Part shown: piece by piece, positions 60,742-64,000 of the stretch
Layout: each line of letters begins with the position of its first letter
Numbering within the stretch: position 1 is the stretch's first letter
Origin: Uloborus plumipes
Taxonomy: Eukaryota > Arthropoda > Arachnida > Araneae > Uloboridae
NCBI GenBank assembly: GCA_038373865.1
Contig: JAXGGA010002380.1
Coordinates: 1 to 64,000 of the forward strand
Length of the DNA: 64,000 nt
Reading direction: 5' to 3'
The notes under the pieces: generated by a model
The model's input: the letters and a program-made list of their open reading frames with translations, nothing else
Database searches by the model: none
What the model was told of the DNA's origin: nothing
Made by a program: the position numbers and the translations under genes

Positions 60742-63180
60742 CCGGGCACGTTACCGCAGTGCCCTTTTTCCGAAACGAGTTGTAATTGGTGTCACCAGTA
60801 GCAACAGATGGATGCACAAGTTTTTTAGTGTCTCTCGAGCTTTGATATACCATTTGGGGGAAAAAACCTGTTTTCTGCCAATTTGAGTAACTTTTGTGTT
60901 GAACTTATTCATGTTTATTGTGAAATAAGAATGCTTAGATAAAAATAAACAAATATATGAATATTAGCATAACTTTATAGTTGTTTCAGAACAGTTTTCG
61001 TGTGGAATAAAAATGTTATTAAATTTCGTTGCACTTTAAAAAAACCAAAAGGCGACGGAGCACGTTTACGCATTAATAACAGGGCACGTTTGACAGTTCT
61101 TAGTGCGTAAACGTGCCCTTGAAGCTTTTTTTTTTCACCGTACTGTGTCAAACTTTTTTGGAATTTTATGGCTATTTAGTACTGGATATCATCATTTAAG
61201 GTTTAACTGGGTAAGAGATTCGTTTCTAGCATCTTACTATCATATTTATGTATTCATGTCTTCTCGACTTTAATTTTATAGACTACTAGCAGAACCCGGC
61301 AGACGTTGTTCTGCCTAGATGTATATTTCGTCTCCACATGGTGTTTTGGATGTAAAAATCTATAAAGCGTTGTTGAAAATAGGCATGAAAGATTTTAAAA
61401 ATTCTAAATCAAGCAAAGTTATCTTCTGATAAAGTTATTCAATTTTCAGAAAGTCTATTCAATAAAAAAGTTCATTTTCCTTTAAAACTATAAAACTTTG
61501 TTCTGTAGAGTTGGAAAACACAGATGTCCACTTCTTAAAAAGTTAATAAAGTCACTTAGAAGGCTAAACTAAGCTTAACAACAATGGCGGACTTGTTGAA
61601 ATTTCGCAATGTTAAAGATGCAAATGATACTTAAACTTGACAGTACTTGAAGAAACTTCTTAAAACAGAAAAGTAAAAGAAAAAAAGCATGGAGGAATGG
61701 CTGTACTTTAGTAATTTGATGGCATAAGCTATAGGGAAATACTCGTCCATACGCACAACCGTTTGAAAATTAAGTAACAACATATCTAATGCGAAGAAAT
61801 GAGTTCCATAAATTTTGCACGTGTGGCACAATTTGAGCAAGCATGAATATATTATTCGCAAGGCTGAAAAAAATTTTAATGACCTATTTGGTGCTCAATA
61901 CCCACCATTCCGTACGTCGTTAATAATTTTTAACATTGCGGTTAATGACAAATATTACGAACATGAAAAAGCAAACACCTTAAAAAATATGGTAGCATTT
62001 GAGTACTGTCATGCAATAATATGTTTGTCTGAGAAGAAAACATATTTAATCAGGTATTTATCACACACAAATAATTTTTTCTAATTTTCGAAAACAAAAA
62101 TAGTTGCGTAGCAACGCGCCTTGGAAAATTTCAATTATTGAAGGTTCTTGGCGCTATTTAAAAAGTCGCCGATTTGGTAGCTAATTTGGGATACCTTGGA
62201 TAATTCTGAGCCCCTATCCCTTCCATACATAAAGAAACTTACGTATTATAACTTTTGTGAAAGAGAAATTGTTGCCAAATGTTGAGGTATTCTCTATGAA
62301 GCTGATTACTTTTTGGCAATCTGAAATCAATTGGAATATTATATTTGGCGCTAAATGTACACCATTCCGTAAGGCGTTAAAATAATTTCCAACATTGCGG
62401 TATATCATAGCAAATAGTGTGGACATGAAAACGAACTATTGATTGGATGTTTGGCGAGAAAATATAGTAACATACTTTGATTGAAAACAGCAATAGGTAT
62501 AAAAAACAAAATAGTGTTCGTCTGGAAAATAATGCATGACATAAGCCCCTACAAATCTAAAAGAGTTCCGAAGTATGAAACTGAATCTCATTTGTTTTTA
62601 AAAAAAGATTAATCTGTTAATCAAATACCTTTTTTATCCTTTATACTTGAGATAGTTATTGGGAAAACTTCCATTATTGAGGGCTCTTGGCGCGATTTAA
62701 AAGATCGTCAAATTTACGGTAGCAAGCAATTCTAACTATCCGCCAAGAGTTGAGTTGATGCACTAAATACTCGATTGGATTGATGAAAGCCTTCGAAAAT
62801 GGAGTTTTAAATTGAAATTACAAAGACAGAATCAGGTCTAAAATTGAAATAAAAAAATAACTACCCATCGGATTTTGTTGAAACTGGTCTCTAAACCTTC
62901 CCAGTACCAAAAGGAACAAACGGTGAAACTTTCAGCCAAATCTCCCGGGTAGTTTCAGACATCTTAGGGAACACACACACATACACACACATATACACAT
63001 TTACCAACATTCATTTTTATATATATAGATTCTGCCTATTATAAACATTCTTTATTATATAGATGGTAAGACATTATGTTCAAAGAACTAATATAGCTAA
63101 GAAAGATGTCAAAATAATAAAAAATGCCGTTCTGTAAGTTTGATTGGGTCAAAAGTGAGACTGCGTAAACGTGCCCCGGT
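60742..63180. mobile_element. motif-array element M5 with nested Helitron
   Basis: The left end CCGGGCACGTTACCGCAG and the inverse of CTGCGTAAACGTGCCCCGG at the right agree imperfectly. GCGTAAACGTGCCC (either strand) recurs near 61048, 61081 and 61102 as well as in the ends. Without the Helitron the element would be about 700 bp. Exact boundaries are uncertain. Confidence 0.65.
61286..63029 (-). mobile_element. non-autonomous Helitron (1.74 kb)
   Basis: On the minus strand it starts TCTATATATATAAAAATGAA (+ 63029 leftward) and ends with the hairpin GGCAGAACAACGTCTGCC, then GGGTTCTGCTAG. The flanks are A before and T after. TC start, hairpin, CTAG end and A/T insertion are the Helitron hallmarks. 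No Rep/helicase ORF is present. Confidence 0.8.
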
Positions 63181-63270
63181 ACATGGCAGGTTTACACAAC
63201 AGACATTGACCTAAAAATTATATTTTTGAATCCTGAAAATATCGCTAAAACAAGTCAAAAACACATACAT

Positions 63271-64000
63271 GAGTGATTCCATACCAAATCACCGAATGGG
63301 GGTCGCACGACCGACTCGGATTTTTTTTTAATTTGGTGCACAGATTGATGGTATAGAGGTATGAAAAAGCCCAAAAGGAAAGTTACCTGCTCCACTTATT
63401 TTCTGAGATACATGCCCTCCAAAGTTTGTCCGCCACGTCAAAATACTAAAAAAGTGATGTTATTTAATCATTTTTTATAAAAAATCGTACTCATGCAAAA
63501 TAAAAGTGTTAGATATCTATAGAATCTAGTTACTCCAGGCATTCTGAAAAAAAATACTAGAACGTTCATAATGAAAATTGCCAAGGTACAGGGCTCTTTG
63601 AAGTTGTCACCACAAAAACTTGATTTTGCAGATTTTGCTAAAATTCAGGCATTTATTACAAAAAAAGGCAAACAAAACCAAAGGTTTTCTCACTTTCTGG
63701 TAGTGTACAGGTCCTCCCTGTAAATTGATACGCAATAAATTTTTTGGGTTTCTCACACCTTCTTGGAAATATTTTAGCTTAAAGATAAGCTGTAAGGCAA
63801 AAAATGCGTTTTTGGCCATCTTGGCAGCCATTTTTCTCATAAAGGGGAGCAGTAGAAACTTTAATTTTTTTTTAAACAAGCCACTGATATGTTAGCTATT
63901 CACAGGAAAAGAGTTTACTTTTGGTTATTTCTCCCATTAAGAGATATCCTGCTGACAGTATATGCATGTTTTTCGCGACGACCATATGCTTTTGTTCCCC
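63271..64000. mobile_element. left end of a further motif-type element (M4), partial
   Basis: GAGTGATTCCATACCAAATC resembles the M2 and M3 ends. No partner end occurs before 64000. The remaining bases are AT-rich without a gene I can support. Confidence 0.4.

Noticed and set aside
61631..62084. ORFs inside the Helitron
   Set aside because: No Rep or helicase motifs; short, and one consists of repeat sequence shared with 62214-62426.

Overview
The window looks like a non-coding-rich piece of an animal nuclear genome. It is AT-rich, has very long introns with GT/AG boundaries, dense DNA-transposon debris, tRNA-derived SINEs and long AT and GT microsatellites. The repeat mix and one recognisable host gene suggest an arthropod, most likely a chelicerate such as a spider. 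That placement is inference; no database search was possible.

Host gene: the 5' part of a serine palmitoyltransferase subunit 2 gene (SPTLC2; lace in flies) runs on the + strand. Five coding exons could be joined in phase: 17693-17731 (ATG plus 12 codons), 25477-25647, 46388-46542, 52082-52227 and 53248-53466. They encode about the first 243 residues: a short N-terminus, a membrane segment and the start of the PLP-dependent alpha-oxoamine synthase fold. The catalytic-lysine exon lies beyond the window. Introns are about 7.7, 20.7, 5.5, 1.0 and more than 10.5 kb, so everything to the right of 17.7 kb is intronic.

Layout: 1-17.6 kb is upstream sequence with fold-back MITEs, piggyBac-like TTAA MITEs, a disrupted SINE, AT arrays split by two insertions, an exon-like zinc-finger ORF at 10020, a 3.6-kb nested composite (10872-14537) and a solo LTR (15994-16479). 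Intron 1 has three copies of a recurring ~780-bp element (family A) and a dead Tc1-like element. Intron 2 holds a tandem SINE triplet, a frameshifted acidic ORF, a palindrome-bearing TTAA MITE, a minisatellite, a DD36E Tc1-like element, pogo-like MITEs, and an intact 572-residue Mutator-like/Kolobok-like transposase inserted in a family-A copy. Intron 3 has a Tc1-like element with 49-bp TIRs, a long GT array and a 2.4-kb nested inverted repeat. Intron 4 is mostly one family-A copy. Intron 5 has a fold-back MITE, a motif-array element, a 600-bp duplication, a THAP-like exon remnant and a Helitron nested in another motif-array element.

The most unusual pattern is a set of short TIR elements, several beginning GGG(N)2ATTCYA, that each carry their own 12-16 bp motif scattered about five to nine times inside, often right beside a terminal repeat. 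The TTAA MITEs, the pogo-like MITEs, family A and the Mutator-like element show related architectures. I read the motifs as candidate transposase-binding arrays. This is inference from one window.
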